DNA from: Clostridium sp. AM22-11AC
Lineage (GTDB): Bacteria > Bacillota > Clostridia > Lachnospirales > Lachnospiraceae
Assembly (NCBI RefSeq): GCF_003473545.1
Contig: NZ_QUCM01000001.1
Span: 62,001-126,000 of the forward strand
DNA length: 64,000 nt
Reading direction: 5' to 3'
The position numbers and the translations under genes are program-made. Below the pieces are notes generated by a model. It saw only the letters and a list, made by a program, of their open reading frames with translations. It was not told where the DNA came from and did not search any database. Shown piece after piece: positions 51,476-62,013 of this stretch; the stretch's first letter is position 1, and every line of letters starts with the position of its first letter.

Positions 51476-54400
51476 TTATGCATTCTTCACAGTTGCAATA
51501 TCCACCAGTGTCAGCTCTTTTGCACGGTTCTCAAGGCTTGTTACAAGAGCTCTTGCTGTGTCAAGGGCTGTAAGTACATTTACACCTGTCTCAATGGCAT
51601 TACGGCGGATCACAAAGCCGTCATGGCTTCTTTCTGCGCCCTGTGCCGGGATATCGATGATCAGGTCGATCTGATGTCCTAATACCAGGTCAAGGATATT
51701 CGGGGACTCCTGCTCCAGTTTGCGGATCTCAAAGGCCTTTACTCCATGCTCATTTAAGGTTCTTGCAGTTCCCTTGGTAGCAAAGATCTGGTAGCCTACA
51801 TTTGCAAATCTGCGGGCAATATCCACTGCCTCTTCCTGCTCATTCTTTCTGATGGTCATGATCATCTTCTTATACTTCGGCAGACGGATGCCAGCGCCCT
51901 CAAATGCCTTGTAAAGAGCCTCGTTAAAGGTCTTAGCGATACCAAGGCACTCACCGGTAGACTTCATTTCCGGTCCAAGGCTGATATCTGCGCCGCGGAT
52001 CTTTTCAAAGGAGAATACAGGCATCTTAACAGCGATATAATCAGCTGCCGGCTGCAGTCCCGGATTGTAGCCCAGTTCCTTAATGGTATGTCCGCAGATG
52101 ATCTGGGTTGCAAGAGGAACGATCGGGATACCGGTTACCTTGCTGATATATGGTACGGTACGGGAAGAACGTGGGTTTACCTCGATGATGTATACGTCAT
52201 CCCCGTCTACAATAAACTGGATATTGATCATTCCCTTTACATGAAGGGCCTTAGCCAGTTTTTCTGTGTATTCCACAATGGTGTCAACATTATGCTGTGT
52301 AATATCCTGTGCCGGATATACGGAAATACTGTCTCCGGAGTGGATACCGGTACGTTCAATATGCTGCATGATACCAGGGATCAGGATATCGGTTCCGTCA
52401 CAGATAGCATCTACCTCGATTTCCTTGCCCATAACGTACTTATCTACCAGGATCGGATGCTCCTGGGCGATCTGGTTGATGATACCGATAAATTCATCAA
52501 TATCTTCATCGCAGATAGCGATCTGCATGCCCTGTCCGCCAAGTACATAGGAAGGGCGTACTAAAACAGGATATCCTAAAGCATTCGCTGCTTTCTTTGC
52601 CTCTTCTGCGGTAAATACAGTATGTCCTGCAGGTCTCGGTATATGGCACTGCTCCAGGATCTCATCAAAGCGTTCCCTATCCTCTGCTGCATCTACATCT
52701 TCTGCCGCTGTACCAAGGATAGGCACACCCATTTTCATCAGAGCTTCAGTCAGCTTAATAGCAGTCTGCCCACCAAACTGTACTACTGCTCCGTCTGGCT
52801 TTTCAATATCTACAATGCTCTCTACATCTTCTGGTGTTAAAGGCTCGAAATACAGCTTATCTGCAATATCGAAGTCTGTACTTACAGTCTCCGGGTTATT
52901 GTTGATGATAATGGTCTCATATCCTTCTTTGCTGAAGGCCCAGGTACTGTGTACAGAACAGAAGTCAAACTCGATTCCCTGTCCAATACGGATCGGGCCG
53001 GAACCAAGAACCAGGACTTTCTTTCTTCCTTCTGTCTTTTCAGCCTCATTGAAGCTTCCAAAGCAGGAGTAATAATATGGTGTCTCTGCAGCAAACTCAG
53101 CTGCACAGGTATCAACCATTTTGTATGCAGCGCGGATGCCATTGTCATAACGCTGCTTCTTGATCTCTTCCTGAGGAATACCGGTAAGACGGGAAATTAC
53201 ATTATCAGGGAACTCAATGCGTTTTGCTTCTGCAAGGAGCTCTGTAGTAAGCTCTTTCTTTCCTTCGCCTACTGCCTTTAATTCTTTCTCCATTTCTACC
53301 AGGATAGCCAGCTTGTCAATAAACCAGATATCGATACGGGTGATCTCATGGATCAGCTCATATGGGAAGCCGCGGCGCAGAGCCTCTGCAATTCTCCAGA
53401 TACGCATATCGTCTACGATCTCCAGCTCTTTTACCAGTCCTGTATAGGAAAGTCCGGTAAAGTCATAGGACATCAGGCAGTCTACATGCTGCTCCAGGGA
53501 ACGGATGGCCTTCATCAGGGCGCCCTCAAAGTTGGTGCAGATACTCATGACCTCACCAGTTGCCTTCATCTGGGTTCCTAAGGCTCTCTTGGCGCTTATA
53601 AACTTATCAAATGGAAGTCTTGGCATCTTTACTACGCAGTAGTCAAGCATTGGCTCAAAACTTGCATAAGTTTTCTTTGTTACTGCATTTTTGATCTCAT
53701 CCAGAGTATATCCTAAAGCGATCTTTGCAGCTACTTTTGCGATCGGATATCCAGTTGCCTTAGATGCCAGTGCGGAAGAACGGCTTACACGAGGATTTAC
53801 CTCAATTACGCAGTATTCAAAGCTGTCTGGATTTAAAGCATACTGTACGTTGCAGCCGCCGGTGATGCCCAGTTCGCTGATGATATTTAATGCAGAAGTA
53901 CGCAGCATCTGGTACTCTTTATCCCCTAATGTCTGGGAAGGAGCCACAACAATACTGTCACCTGTATGAACGCCAACCGGGTCCAGGTTTTCCATGTTGC
54001 AGACGGTGATCACGTTTCCTGCACCGTCACGCATTACTTCGTATTCGATCTCTTTCCAGCCTGCGATGCAACGCTCTACTAAAACCTGTCCTACACGGGA
54101 TAAACGGAGACCATTTTCCAGGATCTCAGCACACTGCTCCGGATTCTGTGCAATACCGCCGCCGGAACCGCCCAGTGTATAAGCAGGACGAAGAACTACC
54201 GGGTAACCGATCTGTGCTGCTACTTCCAGACCATGTTTTACATCTTCTACAATGTCAGAAGGTGCAACCGGCTCACCGATCTTTTCCATGGTCTCCTTGA
54301 ACATTTCACGGTCTTCTGCTTTTTTAATGGTAAGAGCAGTGGTACCGATGAGGCGCACATTGTGCTTCTCTAAGAATCCTGCGTCTTCCAGTTCCATTGC

Positions 54401-54694
54401 AAGGTTTAATCCGGCCTGTCCGCCAAGGGTTGGCAGAATGCTGTCCGGCTTTTCTTTTAAGATCAGCTGTTCTACTACTTCTACGGTTAATGGCTCAATG
54501 TATACACGGTCTGCAATGTCCTTGTCGGTCATGATGGTAGCCGGGTTGGAGTTTAAAAGGACAACTTCGATCCCTTCTTCTTTTAAAGAACGGCAGGCCT
54601 GTGTACCTGCATAGTCAAATTCTGCTGCCTGTCCGATTACGATCGGGCCGGAGCCTAAAACCAGTACTTTTTTAATTTCAGGATTCTTTGGCAT
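51476..54694 (-). CDS. carB: Carbamoyl-phosphate synthase large subunit
   Basis: This 1072-residue enzyme makes carbamoyl phosphate from bicarbonate, ammonia (from CarA) and two ATP for pyrimidine and arginine synthesis. The two ATP-grasp halves (about 1-400 and 550-935) each start with the [11 protein letters not shown](V/R)IGQ motif, and the C-terminal MGS-like domain (about 936-1072) carries allosteric control by UMP-type effectors. Its ATG overlaps the carA stop by one base (TGATG). Full length. Confidence 0.98.
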   Translation of the reverse strand: MPKNPEIKKVLVLGSGPIVIGQAAEFDYAGTQACRSLKEEGIEVVLLNSNPATIMTDKDIADRVYIEPLTVEVVEQLILKEKPDSILPTLGGQAGLNLAMELEDAGFLEKHNVRLIGTTALTIKKAEDREMFKETMEKIGEPVAPSDIVEDVKHGLEVAAQIGYPVVLRPAYTLGGSGGGIAQNPEQCAEILENGLRLSRVGQVLVERCIAGWKEIEYEVMRDGAGNVITVCNMENLDPVGVHTGDSIVVAPSQTLGDKEYQMLRTSALNIISELGITGGCNVQYALNPDSFEYCVIEVNPRVSRSSALASKATGYPIAKVAAKIALGYTLDEIKNAVTKKTYASFEPMLDYCVVKMPRLPFDKFISAKRALGTQMKATGEVMSICTNFEGALMKAIRSLEQHVDCLMSYDFTGLSYTGLVKELEIVDDMRIWRIAEALRRGFPYELIHEITRIDIWFIDKLAILVEMEKELKAVGEGKKELTTELLAEAKRIEFPDNVISRLTGIPQEEIKKQRYDNGIRAAYKMVDTCAAEFAAETPYYYSCFGSFNEAEKTEGRKKVLVLGSGPIRIGQGIEFDFCSVHSTWAFSKEGYETIIINNNPETVSTDFDIADKLYFEPLTPEDVESIVDIEKPDGAVVQFGGQTAIKLTEALMKMGVPILGTAAEDVDAAEDRERFDEILEQCHIPRPAGHTVFTAEEAKKAANALGYPVLVRPSYVLGGQGMQIAICDEDIDEFIGIINQIAQEHPILVDKYVMGKEIEVDAICDGTDILIPGIMQHIERTGIHSGDSISVYPAQDITQHNVDTIVEYTEKLAKALHVKGMINIQFIVDGDDVYIIEVNPRSSRTVPYISKVTGIPIVPLATQIICGHTIKELGYNPGLQPAADYIAVKMPVFSFEKIRGADISLGPEMKSTGECLGIAKTFNEALYKAFEGAGIRLPKYKKMIMTIRKNEQEEAVDIARRFANVGYQIFATKGTARTLNEHGVKAFEIRKLEQESPNILDLVLGHQIDLIIDIPAQGAERSHDGFVIRRNAIETGVNVLTALDTARALVTSLENRAKELTLVDIATVKNA

Positions 54695-55767
54695 CAGTCA
54701 TTTACCTCCATCATTTTAAGGAAACGGTCAAATAAGTATCCGGAGTCCTGTGGTCCAGGGCATGCTTCCGGGTGATACTGTACCGTGAAAATGTTCTTTC
54801 CTGTGTATTTTAAACCTTCGTTGGTTCCGTCATTTACATTGACAAATGCAGGAACTGCGATCTCAGGCTTTACAGTGTTGGTATCTACTGCGTAACCATG
54901 GTTCTGGGAAGAAATGTAAACTCTTCCGGTCTCCAGATCTTTTACAGGATGATTTCCGCCTCTGTGGCCGTATTTTAATTTGTAGGTATCCATACCGTTT
55001 GCCAGTGCCATTAACTGATGTCCCAGGCAGATTGCAAAGATCGGTACATTGGAGTCATACATTTTTTTGATCTCTTTGATGATCTCAACATTTTCCTTTG
55101 GATCACCAGGGCCATTGGAAAGCATGATGCCGTCCGGGTTTGCTGCCAGCACTTCTTCTGCAGGTGTATCTGCCGGATATACGGTAACTTCGCAGCCTCT
55201 TTCATTTAAGGAACGGGCAATGTTCTTCTTTGCGCCGAAATCCATTAAAGCTACTTTCTTTCCATTTCCTGGAAGAACGTATTTTTCTTTGGTTGTAGTA
55301 GCCATAACAACACCGGCTACTGTATAGGCTTTCATACGGCTGATAGGCTCAGACAGGTCTGAATACTCTTTTGTCGTGATCATACCGTTCATTGTACCTT
55401 TTTCTCTTAATAACTTTGTGAGGGCTCTTGTATCGATACCACAGATACCAGGAATATCATTTTCTTCTAAGAAATTCTGAATTGTGTCTTCGCAACGGAA
55501 GTTGCTTGGGATCCTTGATAATTCTCTTACAATATAACCATCTGGCCAGGGCTTTAAAGACTCCATATCCTGACGACAGATTCCATAATTACCGATCAGA
55601 GGATAGGTCATAACAACGGCCTGTCCTGCGTATGACGGATCAGTTAATACTTCCAGATAACCGGTCATAGATGTGTTAAAAACGATCTCGCTGATCACTT
55701 CACGCTGGGAACCAATACTGGTACCAGTGTACACAGTGCCGTCTTCCAATATAAGGTATGCTTTCAT
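54694..55767 (-). CDS. carA: Carbamoyl-phosphate synthase small subunit (glutaminase)
   Basis: This 357-residue protein supplies ammonia from glutamine to CarB. The N-terminal CPSase domain (about 1-135) is followed by a class I amidotransferase with nucleophile Cys in [13 protein letters not shown] (about residue 244) and catalytic His in [25 protein letters not shown] is spaced somewhat far from the ATG. The gene follows a leader of about 240 bases packed with hairpins. Confidence 0.97.
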   Translation of the reverse strand: MKAYLILEDGTVYTGTSIGSQREVISEIVFNTSMTGYLEVLTDPSYAGQAVVMTYPLIGNYGICRQDMESLKPWPDGYIVRELSRIPSNFRCEDTIQNFLEENDIPGICGIDTRALTKLLREKGTMNGMITTKEYSDLSEPISRMKAYTVAGVVMATTTKEKYVLPGNGKKVALMDFGAKKNIARSLNERGCEVTVYPADTPAEEVLAANPDGIMLSNGPGDPKENVEIIKEIKKMYDSNVPIFAICLGHQLMALANGMDTYKLKYGHRGGNHPVKDLETGRVYISSQNHGYAVDTNTVKPEIAVPAFVNVNDGTNEGLKYTGKNIFTVQYHPEACPGPQDSGYLFDRFLKMMEVND

Positions 55768-55818
55768 AGGGGGAATACCTGTCCTTTCTTATGTTGTGTG
55801 TTGGGAGAGAGCATCCGT

Positions 55819-55981
55819 TTTCCACGGCTGTGATACAGCGTGGAAAGCATTTTACGCAGCGCCATCTTCTTGAAAGTCTTCGTCTTTCAAGAAGCATCGG
55901 ATGGTCCATCCGATGTACACATACGGAAACAAAAACGGACTTACAAGCAAGCTTGACATCCGTTTTCATTTCCGTATGTGT
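55819..55981 (-). ncRNA. Structured carAB leader: four consecutive hairpins
   Basis: In transcript order: hairpin 1 (55917-55981) has arms ACACATACGGAAA/TTTCCGTATGTGT, an inner AAAACGGA/TCCGTTTT and an apical CAAGC/GCTTG. Hairpin 2 (55895-55915) is CATCGGATGG/CCATCCGATG. Hairpin 3 (55866-55894) is CTTCTTGAAAG/CTTTCAAGAAG. Hairpin 4 (55819-55846) is TTTCCACG/CGTGGAAA with inner CTGT/ACAG. All arms are perfect and the hairpins nearly abut. None is followed by a T-tract, so classical attenuation is not obvious, and I see no PyrR-type binding site. Probably a cis-acting regulatory RNA or mRNA stabiliser; the rest of 55768-56100 holds only the promoter. Confidence 0.75.
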
Positions 55982-56014
55982 GCGCCGCTATGGATTTCTG
56001 CCCAAATTGATAGC

Positions 56015-56043
56015 ATTATAATATACCTTGCATAAATTTTCAA
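56015..56043 (-). promoter_or_regulatory. carAB promoter
   Basis: On the minus strand TTGAAA (56038-56043), 17 bases, TATAAT (56015-56020). Strong sigma-A match; transcription would start near 56008, giving a leader of about 240 bases. Confidence 0.82.
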
Positions 56044-56100
56044 TGGATTTGAAGACTAAATTTTTTTGCCTTATACTAATCTTTTTTGGCATCAAACTTG

Positions 56101-56700
56101 CTAGGCAGATTTATCCTCTTCTTTTACATCTTCTGCTGCATCGGATCTATCTTCATTGGACTTATCTTCATCTTCAAGCTCATTTTCAGACTTATTCTCA
56201 GCCTCTTCTTTGTCTTCTGTCTCAGGATCTTCTGCCGGGATCACAGTCTCTGTTTCTTTTTTCTCCTGGCTGTCTTCCTGCTCATTTTCTTTCGCCTTTG
56301 CCAAAAGCTCTGCAGCAGCCTCTTCCTTTTCGTCTTCCTCATCAAATTCGCTGTTTACAGTCTCAAAGCCCTGGAACTTCTTGTTCAGCTTCTCAAGAGT
56401 ATCCAGTCCCAGCTCTTCAAGTTCTGCCTCTGTTACATCCAGAGTGCCCCAGCTTGCGGAAGAATTATACTGAACTGCATAAATAGTTCCTGAAAGCTTC
56501 GGAGCTCCTTTGATAGTCAGAGTAAACTCTCCTGAAACAGTTCCTGATGAAGTACGTCCATAGGAAGAACTTAAAGCTGCATTTCCCTCTGTAGCGTCAA
56601 CCGTAACTGTAAAATCACCATTTAATTCAGACTTGCCCTTTGTTCCTGCAAACTGAAGCTGTGCTTCTTTCTCTGCAAGGACTTCTACATCACCTTCCAT
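56101..56700 (-). pseudogene. 3' fragment of frameshifted surface protein B (acidic tail)
   Basis: This 199-codon frame is the C-terminal part of the second large surface protein. It holds a beta-rich, repeat-like region (about 1-85, with ELNGDFTVTV and TVSGEFTLTIKG) and then a long Glu/Asp/Lys-rich tail like that of protein A upstream. The frame is open upstream of the ATG at 56700 as far as the frameshift at about 56900-56907, joining it to the 268-codon frame if one base is added. The ATG itself is internal. No LPXTG anchor or membrane segment is visible at the end. Confidence 0.75.
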
Positions 56701-56837
56701 TGTGCTGCCAGCTGCGCCTGTTCCATATACATAGAACTTGCCTGATGACAGAGTGATATAGCAGGTGTTATCTTCTCCCTTTGCCTGCGCTGTTCCAGAT
56801 GCAGAACCGGCATAAATGTCTTTTGTAGAAGAGCAGG

Positions 56838-57644
56838 TTACATTTTCTCCTGCTGTGAAATTATAGCCGTTTGCATAAGTGGTTGCATTCCAGCTGATTT
56901 CAGCCAGTTTTCACCATCATCTGTAGTTGTTGCTGCCCAGAGATACTTGGAACCGCCCTTTTCATTATCAAATAAAACAGACACGGGTCCTTCGTATTTG
57001 GTCCAGGTATCCTTATCCGGTTTTACAGTAGAAGAAGTATCTGTTATGTAATAATAGATCTCTGTGCCTTCTACCAGGCAGCTGATGGTTGCCACCGGCT
57101 TTTCCTCAAATTCATAGGTTCCGTATCTTGTACTGGAAGTTCCCTTTACCGGGTCTACTGTAAATACAGGAGTTGCGCTGATCGCCTTTTTAATCGCTGC
57201 TCCCACAGCAGAAAGTACTTCCTTCTGGCCTTCTTCCTCATACTGCGACAGTGTTTCAATATCTGCTGACTGCTCATAATATACATGTGCCAGCAATTCT
57301 GTAAGGAATTCACTGTATTTTTCCTGTGATGCCTCATCTAACTGAATTGATGAGATATAACCGGAATAATTTACATCAACAGATGCTGTAATTCCATCCA
57401 CTTCTGCTGAATAACTTCCACGCTCTAATACAGCCGGTCCTTTCTTCATAAAGCAGCACCATACAGTCACTACCTTGCTGCGGTTTCCTTCTTCATCAAA
57501 GGCTGCAAAACGTACTTCTTTGAATTCCGGAGTATTGCTGTAAAATGATACAGAATTTGTTTCTGCCTTTGTGCTGGAAGCATCTGGATCTGTTCCATCT
57601 TCTGTGTAACGGACCGTTGTATTCTCCGCCTTATCAATATTCAT
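56838..57644 (-). pseudogene. Middle fragment of frameshifted surface protein B
   Basis: This 268-codon frame contains VRYTEDGTDPDASSTKAETN followed by FAAFDEEGNRSKV, a pattern typical of chitobiase/hexosaminidase C-terminal-like (CHB_HEX) domains, and a second similar unit with VEGTEIYYYITDTSS. Its apparent ATG is internal: the upstream +1 frame reads FLAPK...YGFYSSPSSTIY straight into MNIDKAEN if one base is restored near 57697-57709. At the 3' end the frame is lost again in GAAAACTGGCTGAAATC (about 56896-56909); restoring one base gives ISWNATTYANGYN. Two single-base deletions therefore bound this fragment. Confidence 0.75.
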
Positions 57645-58045
57645 ATAGATCGTAGAGCTTGGGCTGCTGTAAAATCCATATTTGCTGGTGATCTTTGGAG
57701 CAAGAACTTCTCATCACTTGACTCTACCGGCTCACCCTGAAGTGCCTGGATCGCAGCATATTTCATTGCGTCTGTGGAAATAGTCGCACGGCTTACTGCG
57801 TCTGCTGCATATTCATCGCCTCCGCCTGGAGTGGTCTTTGCATCGATCAGACCAGACAGGTCTTTGCCGGCAAATTTCGTTGAAATGCCTGTAAAGCTGC
57901 TGCTTGGGAAAAGATAATCCCAGTATACTTCATCCTGAAGAGCTACCGGTACGGTTCCATTATCAACAATCTTGGCTATTTTTCCGTTTACAACGGTAAT
58001 ACGGATCTTGCCTTCATATGGTTTATTGGTCTGGGATGTGATCAT
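57641..58045 (-). pseudogene. 5' fragment of frameshifted surface protein B (FMN-binding-like domain)
   Basis: This 134-codon frame holds YEGKIRITVVNGKIAKIVDNG and DAVSRATISTDAMKYAAIQAL, which together look like an FMN-binding domain of the NqrC/RnfG type. The flavinylation motif DxxSGATxT is altered to DAVSRATIS. AGGAG lies 7 bases before ATG 58045, but no signal peptide follows, unlike protein A. In another frame upstream I can read SPVFAGEAE, which would join with one added base, so the true start may be lost. The last residues before the stop (LLQRSP...ALRSI) are frameshifted noise. Confidence 0.7.
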
Positions 58046-58064
58046 TCCGCTTCTCCTGCAAATA

Positions 58065-58097
58065 CAGGGCTTTCGGAGAATTTTTCCAAAAGCCCTG
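58065..58097. repeat. Hairpin between surface protein genes A and B
   Basis: CAGGGCTTT (58065-58073) and AAAGCCCTG (58089-58097) are perfect 9-base arms with a 15-base loop. On the minus strand no T-run follows. It may be a weak terminator after gene A. Confidence 0.55.
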
Positions 58098-58130
58098 CAT
58101 AAAATTTACTATTTTTTGATCGCAGTCTGA

Positions 58131-61100
58131 TTATTCGCCATCTTTAGAAAGAGTTTCTGTTTCTTCTACAGTGGTACCTTCTGTAGACTCACCTACTTCC
58201 GGGACCTCCAGTGCATCTTCTTTATCATCAGAAGCTGCATCTTCTGTGGAATCCTCATTTTCTTCAGACTCATCGGACTTGTCTTCTGCTTCCTCAGTAT
58301 CTTCCTTCTCTTCGGTATCCTGATCATCTGCTGCGTCAGCATCCTCATTTTCTTCATCAGAAGAAGGATCATCTGCCTTTTCTTCCTCTTTTACTTCATT
58401 TTCAGTATCTTCCGGATCAGAAACCTCTGAGTCAGAAACTTCTTCTGCCTTGTCAGCTGCAGAAACTTCTTCTGCTGCTTTCTTTTCTTCCGTGTCGAAG
58501 TTAAAGCTGATGACGATCTCTCTTCCGTCTGCAAGGATCACTGTAAATGTATCATCTACAACAGTTGCTTCGTTCTCCAGTTCGTTGCCTTCTTCATCTA
58601 CAACAACTACTGTAAATTCATTCCAGTCTTCCTCGTACTTAGGATCCAGAGCTACATCCAGGATCTCAAGGCTTCCCAGTGCATCTAACTCATTTACATC
58701 TACTTCTACGGTCTTTACAACTTCTTCGTTCTTGTAGAATTTAACTTCCGCAGGAGCAGCAGAAACCATAATTGCTGCCAGCTCTGCAGACTGTGTATCA
58801 GGCTCAGCTCCTAATGCTGTTAATACTGCATTTTTAATTCCCTTTGCAGTGCAGGTTGCTCCAGATACATCATCGATCTCTGTTACATCTTTGCCCTTCA
58901 GATCAGAAACTGTCTTTCCTTTCAGCCAGGAAACCATAGCATCTAATGCCTGCCGCCAGAAATCATCGTTGTCACCGTAGTCTGTAGCGTTATCTGCAAC
59001 AGATACGATCTTTCCGGAAACTGGATCATATACAACGCTGACTTTTGCAGTATAATTATCAAACTCTGTGCCCTTTGAGTTTACAACGCTGACTTCTGCT
59101 TCCCCTGTCTGTGTCTCATTTCCGATGAGTGCAAACTTGGTGGAGAAGCTGAAGTACTTGTTATTGCTGTCACTGACTGTAAGAGTATAGGTTCCTGCCT
59201 CTGTATCATCTGGCCAGGTAATGGTATCACCCTTTACTTCAAAACCAGACATTTCTTCTCCATCTGCATTTGTTACAACATACTCCGCAACATAGTCATC
59301 CGGGAGGTCAAGACCTGTGATCTGTGCAGAGTCTTCTACACTGGCATCAGCTATCTTAAAGTCTGCTCCTTCAAATTTCTCAGGAACATAAAGTCCATTC
59401 TCAAAGGTTACTTCAATGGTGCCATGGTCTGTATAAGCGGTAAAACCGGTAATGGTGTTGCCGATCATAGACTCATAGTGCTCATAGCTCAGTGTGCAAC
59501 CCTTATTTCCAACCTTCATCAGTCCGCTGGACCAGCCCAGTTCAAACGGTCCCTTCTTCTTGAAGATATTTTCAACTACACGCATTCCGTAATCTACGGT
59601 TTCTCCAGCCTTATTGGTTGTATGAAGGATGGTTCCGTATACGGTAGTGTCGTTGCTGTTTAATACGCCCAGACCGCTCATGGTCAGCTCATAATCACCA
59701 TGTTTTACATTGGTGTTAAGAGTTGTATCGATTTTATACTCCGTTGCTTCCTGATCTGTTACTACCTTGCTGAAGGAAAGCTCCCCATTTTCGGAAGTAA
59801 GAGTCTTGTAATACTCCGGCTTCTCAGAAAGGATATAGTAAACATGATCCTGGTTCTGATACAGATCATCGCTGCTTTCAACTGCTGTGAAGTCCTTCAG
59901 ATCCTCTGCCTTTGCCTTTACAGGATAGGTTACACCATTGATCTGGGTCAGATCATAATGATAGGAACCGGCAGAATATAACTTGTCACTTGCCTTATGG
60001 GTGGTATTAGCAGTTGCAGAAGAAACAGCATCTACTTCTACCTCATTGTTTTCCAGTTCATTTGCATAGAACTCACCATATGGAATGTTCATCAGTACAT
60101 ACTGATAACGGATCGGTGCTGTTACAGTTCCGTCAACCTGTGGATAACCTGTTGCTGTAATGGAAATGTTGATAGCTTTTTCACTTTCAAAGATATATTT
60201 ACCATTTGCTTTTGCAGACAGATCAATGGTACCGTCATCTTTGATGATCTTAACAGCTCCTCTTCCGGTTGCTGCGTAGGTAGTATCTCCTACCTTCACG
60301 GCTGTAATCGATTTTACATATGCTTTAACCTGATTTTCACTTGCATTTTCTGTTGCAGCCAGCTGATAGCTTCCATCTTCATTTGCCTGAACCTGAACTG
60401 GAACATTGCTTGTGCTTAAAACAAAAGAAACTTCTACAGATGCATATTTTCCAGACTGATCTTCAATCTTCAAAGTATACTTTCCTGCAACCGGGCTGCC
60501 GGTCCATGTCATCTTTCCATTTACTACTGTAAACATGACACTGTCATCATTGTCCTGTCCGGAAACAGTATATCTTGCGTCATAGTCCTCAGGAAGGGCA
60601 TCCAGTCCATTTACAGCTACATCAATATCATCTGTTTTTGCGCCTTCTGCTACGGAGATTTCCTGTTCAAATTTTACAGGTACATACACAGCATCTGTAA
60701 ATGTGATCTCCATTGTTCCTTCACTGGTATAATATGTAACACCTGTAATGTTCTGTCCCATCATAGACTCATAGTGATATGATGACAGTTCATTGCCATG
60801 AGTTGTCTCTGTAAAACCGCTTGCCCAGGCAATATTGGTCTTGCGCCAGATATTTTCCAGATGACGCATACCATAATCAGTACCTTCTTTTGTATGGATC
60901 ACTACGCCATATACAGTTGTGCTGTCATTAGACAGAGACTCCGGAAGTCCGGTCATATACAGCTGATAATCGCCATAAGAGCTGCTGGCTGATACAGTTG
61001 CACTTACACCGCTTACATTTTTAGCCGTACCCTTTACTTCGCTGAATGTCAGTACATCACCGGAAACTGTCAGCTCTTTGTAATAGGAAGGAACCTCACT

Positions 61101-61430
61101 TAATTCATAGTAAGCAAAATCCTCGTTTTCAAATAAAGCATCTTTTCCTTTGTAAGTTGTAGTGTTTGTCTGTCCACGGTTTGTAACAGTAATATCTACA
61201 GAGTCTTCATCCGTTACTTTCTTAAAACTTGAAAGATCGGTTCCTTTCTTTACTCTTACAGGGAATGTAACACCACGGATCTCGCTTCCTTCTGGGTCTT
61301 CATGATAGGAACCACCAACCAGGCTTCCTGTTCTTGTTTTATTTAAAGTTGCAGAAGAAACGGCATCTACATCCTCATCATTTCCTTTTACTTCACTGTC
61401 ATAAAAGTCTGCATAAGGAATGTTCATCAA
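58131..61430 (-). CDS. Large secreted protein A with tandem FMN-binding-like repeats (main part of frameshifted gene)
   Basis: This 1099-codon frame is the main part of a surface protein. Two repeats of about 390-470 residues each start MNIPY(A/G)(D/E)FY with VDAVSSAT, continue through YGDYQLYMTGL / HGDYELTMSGL and a S(Y)xHYESM(M/I)G segment, and end in beta-sandwich modules. Then a domain with IDDVSGATCTAKGIKNAV follows (about residue 890), a full match to the DxxSGATxT flavinylation motif. About 115 highly acidic residues end the protein. The repeats recall the Treponema Tp47 family (from memory). The signal peptide is in the upstream fragment, joined by a one-base frameshift near 61443-61450. 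Likely a cell-surface flavoprotein served by the divergent apbE. Confidence 0.82.
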   Translation of the reverse strand: MMNIPYADFYDSEVKGNDEDVDAVSSATLNKTRTGSLVGGSYHEDPEGSEIRGVTFPVRVKKGTDLSSFKKVTDEDSVDITVTNRGQTNTTTYKGKDALFENEDFAYYELSEVPSYYKELTVSGDVLTFSEVKGTAKNVSGVSATVSASSSYGDYQLYMTGLPESLSNDSTTVYGVVIHTKEGTDYGMRHLENIWRKTNIAWASGFTETTHGNELSSYHYESMMGQNITGVTYYTSEGTMEITFTDAVYVPVKFEQEISVAEGAKTDDIDVAVNGLDALPEDYDARYTVSGQDNDDSVMFTVVNGKMTWTGSPVAGKYTLKIEDQSGKYASVEVSFVLSTSNVPVQVQANEDGSYQLAATENASENQVKAYVKSITAVKVGDTTYAATGRGAVKIIKDDGTIDLSAKANGKYIFESEKAINISITATGYPQVDGTVTAPIRYQYVLMNIPYGEFYANELENNEVEVDAVSSATANTTHKASDKLYSAGSYHYDLTQINGVTYPVKAKAEDLKDFTAVESSDDLYQNQDHVYYILSEKPEYYKTLTSENGELSFSKVVTDQEATEYKIDTTLNTNVKHGDYELTMSGLGVLNSNDTTVYGTILHTTNKAGETVDYGMRVVENIFKKKGPFELGWSSGLMKVGNKGCTLSYEHYESMIGNTITGFTAYTDHGTIEVTFENGLYVPEKFEGADFKIADASVEDSAQITGLDLPDDYVAEYVVTNADGEEMSGFEVKGDTITWPDDTEAGTYTLTVSDSNNKYFSFSTKFALIGNETQTGEAEVSVVNSKGTEFDNYTAKVSVVYDPVSGKIVSVADNATDYGDNDDFWRQALDAMVSWLKGKTVSDLKGKDVTEIDDVSGATCTAKGIKNAVLTALGAEPDTQSAELAAIMVSAAPAEVKFYKNEEVVKTVEVDVNELDALGSLEILDVALDPKYEEDWNEFTVVVVDEEGNELENEATVVDDTFTVILADGREIVISFNFDTEEKKAAEEVSAADKAEEVSDSEVSDPEDTENEVKEEEKADDPSSDEENEDADAADDQDTEEKEDTEEAEDKSDESEENEDSTEDAASDDKEDALEVPEVGESTEGTTVEETETLSKDGE

Positions 61431-61678
61431 CAGATATTGATATTCTTCCAGCCTGTTACCAGACTTCCGTCTTCCATATTCAGATAATACCAGCCTGATG
61501 CTGTGTGGATCCAGCCCGTATATGGCTGACGGTCACGATTTAAAAACTTCCATCCGGAACTGGTCTGTTCCCAGCTTCCTTCTGTTAAAGCTGCAGCCTG
61601 TACAGACAGTCCTGACTGAGCTGCTACGATGGTAGACAGCAGAAATACGGCTGCTTTTTTCGTAATGTTCTTTTTCAT
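61427..61678 (-). pseudogene. 5' fragment of surface protein A: signal peptide and cell-wall-binding repeats
   Basis: This 83-codon fragment starts at ATG 61678, 5 bases after GGAGG. It has a signal peptide (MKKNITKKAAVFLLSTIVAAQ) and two choline-binding-type wall repeats (SSGWKFLNRDRQPYTGW and ASGWYYLNMEDGSLVTGW). After GW the frame drifts and stops (KNINIC). Restoring one A in GGAAGAATATC gives GWKEYQYLLMNIPY, and YQYVLMNIPY recurs at the start of the second repeat of the main frame, so the two frames clearly belong together. Confidence 0.82.
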
Positions 61679-61900
61679 AGGTTCCTCCATTCCCCGGCAT
61701 AAAAACATGCCTGTTTTAGTTAGCTATCACTAACTTTCTTACAAAAAAATAAACTTTTTATTAATACAAGTCAATCTTTCGTCCCCGTTTCAGCCCCTCT
61801 TTATTGTTATTTTTTTCTCATTAGAAAGTTGTTGAAAAAAAAAGTCAGATTTTCCCGTTTTTAAAGACTCCAAAAGTATCTGTCCCTGCAAAGTAATGAA

Positions 61901-61929
61901 TTGACAACCATTTTGCTCAATGTTAAGAT
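61901..61929 (+). promoter_or_regulatory. apbE promoter
   Basis: TTGACA (61901-61906), 17 bases, TAAGAT (61924-61929), about 85 bases before the apbE start. The 61679-62013 gap also holds AGTTAG/CTAACT (61716-61733) near the gene A side and TAAATC/GATTTA (61965-61979) in the apbE leader; I see no gene in it. Confidence 0.75.
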
Positions 61930-62013
61930 GTGACACAGAAAGATTAGCATTTTCTAACCTTTGTTAAATCTATGATTTAGATGTAATTAACATACTGATA
62001 TGAGGTGCAACCT

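Noticed and set aside
55768..56010. PyrR attenuator for carAB
   Set aside because: No conserved PyrR-binding sequence or U-tract terminator was found, so the region is reported as an unclassified structured leader.
56101..56500. Long plus-strand open frames rich in Ser/Leu/Phe opposite the acidic tails
   Set aside because: They are complements of the GAA/GAT-rich acidic tails; no RBS and low-complexity composition.
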